Shown piece by piece: positions 5,949-7,905 of a DNA stretch of 7,905 nucleotides. Numbering within the stretch: position 1 is the stretch's first letter; each line of letters starts with the position of its first letter. The notes under the pieces were generated by a model. It was given only the letters and a program-made list of their open reading frames with translations, did not search any database and had not been told where the DNA came from. The translations under genes and the position numbers were made by a program. This DNA comes from Thermomicrobiales bacterium (GTDB lineage Bacteria; Chloroflexota; Chloroflexia; Thermomicrobiales; UBA6265). Location: contig JAICJJ010000106.1 of assembly GCA_025928535.1 (NCBI GenBank), positions 1 to 7,905 on the forward strand, read 5' to 3'.

Positions 5949-6701
5949 ATGAACGAAACAGATGGGGAACCAGACGGCGCATGCGGGCTGGCGCGCTTTC
6001 TCGCCCTCGTCGGGCGGTTGAAATCGCTGCGCCGCACCGGCTGGCGCGACCGCGGCGTGCCGGACGCGGAAACCGAATCGGTCGCCGACCACACGTTGCG
6101 CGTGGCGATGCTCGCCTGGCTGACGGCGGACGCGGCGGCGCGGCGGGGGGAAACGATCGATCCCGACCGCGTGCTGCAGTTGGCGATCGTGCACGATCTC
6201 GCCGAAGCGTTGGCCGGCGACATCCCGCCGTACGACCCCGCCGCTCTCCCCGGCCCGGACGCGGTCGATGCCCGCCGCGCCTTCCTCGACCAGCGTCACC
6301 GCCGCGACCCGAGGCGCGACGCGGCCAAACGAACCGACGAAGCGCGAGCCATCCAGGAGATGACGGCCGGATTGCCCGCCGAGACGCGGGCGCTCGTCGA
6401 AGCGCGCTGGCGGGAAGCAGCCGACCGCGCGACGCCGGAAGCCCGCTGGGTCAAGCAGTGCGATATCCTCGAAACCTGGCTCCAGTCGCGAGAATATCTC
6501 GCCCGGCGACCCGACCTGCCGATGGCCTCGTTTGCCCGCGAAATCGACGAAACTGAATTCGCGCCGATGCTGGACGAACTTCGCGCGGCGGTCGCGGCCG
6601 CGTATGCAGCCGGCGAACAAGACAGCCCGGATATGTCCGCAACGGCCCGAGACGCTTCACAGGGTTCTCCAAGTGACCGCGGCGTCAACTCCAGAGGTTG
6701 A
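5949..6701 (+). CDS. HD-domain phosphohydrolase, HDDC2/YfbR-like (5'-deoxynucleotidase family)
   Basis: This 250-residue protein is a probable metal-dependent cytoplasmic phosphohydrolase that removes 5'-phosphate from (deoxy)nucleoside monophosphates, as known for YfbR and HDDC2. Motifs seen: LKSLRRTGWRDRGV (~25-37), ESVADHT with H48, VHDLAEALAGDIPP with H82-D83, and KQCDILETWLQSREY with D172. This is the H...HD...D ligand set of HD enzymes, with the order and spacing of HDDC2. The last ~25 residues are polar and probably disordered. Start choice: an ATG at 5949 with AGAGGAG (5931-5937) 11 bases upstream. The frame is open back to 5763, but that stretch is lower in GC, lacks family features and holds the promoter candidate. 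The alpha/beta hydrolase gene follows ~50 bases later and is probably co-transcribed. Confidence 0.9.
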   Translation: MNETDGEPDGACGLARFLALVGRLKSLRRTGWRDRGVPDAETESVADHTLRVAMLAWLTADAAARRGETIDPDRVLQLAIVHDLAEALAGDIPPYDPAALPGPDAVDARRAFLDQRHRRDPRRDAAKRTDEARAIQEMTAGLPAETRALVEARWREAADRATPEARWVKQCDILETWLQSREYLARRPDLPMASFAREIDETEFAPMLDELRAAVAAAYAAGEQDSPDMSATARDASQGSPSDRGVNSRG

Positions 6702-6754
6702 TAGACTCTTCCGAGGCAGACAAGGCGACCATCACGCGGAAGGCGACGTCCGGA

Positions 6755-7585
6755 ATGAGCCACATGCGAACCGCGACCGGACGGCGCATCTTTTACGACG
6801 AGTCGGGAACCGGTCCCCCGATCCTCCTGATCCCCGGACTCGGCGGATACCGGCGGGGCTGCCTCATCTGGCTGGTCGAGGCCCTCGCGTCTCGCTTTCG
6901 CGTCGTGGCCATGGACAACCGCGACGCGGGCGAGAGCGAGCCGGAGACGGCGTACTACGGACTCGAGGACCTGGCTGGGGATGCGGCCGCGCTCCTCGAT
7001 GCGCTCGGCATCGACCGAACGTGTGTCGTCGCTCACTCGATGGGGAGCGCCATCGCCCTGCGCCTGGCCCTCGACCAGCCCGTCCGGCTCGACCGCCTCG
7101 TGCTGGTCAGCCCGTGCGTGGGCGGCGAGTCGGAACACCGGGCCGGCGAGCCGCTGCCGCCGCCCGCCGCGTGGTGGTTCGACGATCCGGTCGAGCGCCA
7201 GCGCCGGTCGCTGCCAATCGTCCTCGGCCGGGACTACCGAGCGCGGATGAGCGCGGCGGATGAGGCGGCGATCGTCGACCTGGAGCGCGGAAATCGGATC
7301 ACCTGGGCGGGAATGATGCGCCGGGAAGCGGCAGCGGCTGGAGACGACGAAGTTCTGCGCCGGCTTGCCGAAATCCGCATGCCGACGCTCGTCATCCACG
7401 GGGATGCCGATGTTCCGGTTCCGCTCGACCAGGCCAAGGCGGTGGCCGCCGGGATTCCTGGCGCGCGCCTGATCGTCCTCCCCGGCGTCGGTCACCGGCC
7501 GTGGGTGGAGCGCCCCGAGGCGACCATTGGCGCGATCCTGGCCTTCCTCCGCGAAGCGGGCGACCGGCCTCCATCGTCATCCTGA
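6755..7585 (+). CDS. Alpha/beta-fold hydrolase
   Basis: This 276-residue cytoplasmic serine hydrolase has the order of the MhpC/epoxide-hydrolase-like superfamily. Seen (numbering from the ATG at 6755): GRRIFYDESGTGPPILLIPG leading to oxyanion-hole PGLGG (~27-31), MDNRDAGES (a usual strand-4 turn), nucleophile elbow AHSMG with Ser95, probable acid Asp219 in HGDADVPVP, and His247 in GVGHRPW. A short helical cap lies at ~130-195. The substrate cannot be told; esterase, lactonase or C-C hydrolase activity are all possible. Start choice: GGAAGG (6738-6743) lies 11 bases before this ATG. An ATG at 6764 is possible, and a TTG at 6698 would overlap the HD stop (TTGA). The stop codon lies inside an interspersed repeat that begins at 7575, so the last residues (RPPSSS) may be repeat-derived. 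Confidence 0.93.
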   Translation: MSHMRTATGRRIFYDESGTGPPILLIPGLGGYRRGCLIWLVEALASRFRVVAMDNRDAGESEPETAYYGLEDLAGDAAALLDALGIDRTCVVAHSMGSAIALRLALDQPVRLDRLVLVSPCVGGESEHRAGEPLPPPAAWWFDDPVERQRRSLPIVLGRDYRARMSAADEAAIVDLERGNRITWAGMMRREAAAAGDDEVLRRLAEIRMPTLVIHGDADVPVPLDQAKAVAAGIPGARLIVLPGVGHRPWVERPEATIGAILAFLREAGDRPPSSS

Positions 7586-7600
7586 CGAAGGAATGATCTC
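7575..7600 (+). repeat. CGTCATCCTGA interspersed repeat, copy C
   Basis: The copy starts CGTCATCCTGACGAAGGA and ends in ATGATCTCGG. It shares its core with copies A, B and D and forms an inverted pair with copy D (7629-7660). It overlaps the last three sense codons of the alpha/beta hydrolase and supplies its TGA (7583-7585). Confidence 0.65.
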
Positions 7601-7905
7601 GGCGCCGCAACCGCGCGTTTCCATGAAGCGGGATGCTTCGGCTGCGGCCTCAGCATGACGATCGGGGCTGATCGGGGCCCTGAGCGCGGGCCAACGAGCC
7701 CTGGTCTGCGTCGGTCAGGTGGCTTGATCCGCTACGGCGCAGGCAGGAGTCAACGGACGCGCCCGATCACGTTCCGCGTCCGCCCGGCTCTTCGGTCGCG
7801 GGAGATTTCGCCCGGCTCGCCGGACGCCTCAGGTCGATTTTCCCAGGCGAGGACTCGCCATCCGCCGGAGCGCGCGGCCGGGCCCGCTAGCCACGAAGCG
7901 CACGG
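7586..7905. other. Gene-free 3' region
   Basis: The stretch begins with the rest of repeat copy C and copy D. A short tandem repeat follows, GATCGGGGC at 7660-7668 and 7670-7678. Beyond that I see no gene I can support. A plus-strand frame is open from an ATG at 7655 to the window end, but it starts inside the repeat and its Arg/Pro/Gly-rich product looks like a GC-rich shadow. On the minus strand a frame open from the right edge stops at 7750-7752 and could be the last 51 codons of a gene that continues outside the window. No promoter or U-tract terminator is visible. Confidence 0.5.
7629..7660 (-). repeat. CGTCATGCTGAG interspersed repeat, copy D
   Basis: On the minus strand this reads CGTCATGCTGAG, then GCCGCAGCCGAAGCATCCCGC. 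It matches copy A over nearly 30 bases, with small differences (one extra G and one extra C). With copy C it makes an inverted pair downstream of the alpha/beta hydrolase that could fold in RNA as an imperfect hairpin. Confidence 0.7.

Overview
The window is high-GC DNA with strongly G/C-biased third codon positions. It reads as ordinary chromosomal sequence from a bacterium, most likely a member of the Chloroflexota (Thermomicrobia-like). That placement is an inference from several soft signs: an M29 aminopeptidase, Pro/Thr-rich extracytoplasmic tails, a TSP3-plus-malectin surface protein, and interspersed palindromes built on CGTCAT(G/C)CTGAG. No rRNA or other marker gene is present to confirm it.

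Layout. (1) 3-1025, plus strand: the 3' part of a DppC/OppC-type peptide ABC transporter permease, cut by the left edge. (2) 1026-1403: a gene-free stretch filled by a ~244-bp inverted-repeat element with 8-bp tandem repeats at both ends, immediately followed by a near-consensus sigma70 promoter. (3) 1404-1676, plus strand: a 90-residue protein of unknown function read from that promoter. (4) 1689-5733, minus strand: four genes in one direction. In transcription order they are a large secreted protein with two thrombospondin type 3 repeats and a C-terminal malectin-like domain, a Nudix hydrolase, an M29 metallo-aminopeptidase, and a small single-pass membrane protein. (5) 5734-5948: a divergent, relatively AT-rich intergenic region with a 13-bp palindrome. 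(6) 5949-7585, plus strand: an HDDC2/YfbR-type HD phosphohydrolase followed by an alpha/beta hydrolase. (7) 7586-7905: no gene I can support. Its first ~75 bases are a second inverted pair of the CGTCAT(G/C)CTGAG repeat, which also supplies the stop codon of the alpha/beta hydrolase.

How the genes relate. Peptide uptake (permease) and peptide trimming (M29 aminopeptidase) are compatible but lie in separate units. The Nudix and HD proteins are both nucleotide-cleanup enzymes on opposite strands. I see no defence island, CRISPR array, biosynthetic cluster, prophage or transposase, and no convincing new multi-gene system. The most unusual items are the inverted-repeat element beside a strong promoter, and the surface protein, whose malectin-like domain appears to be split by a ~140-residue Lys/Ala/Gly-rich insertion.
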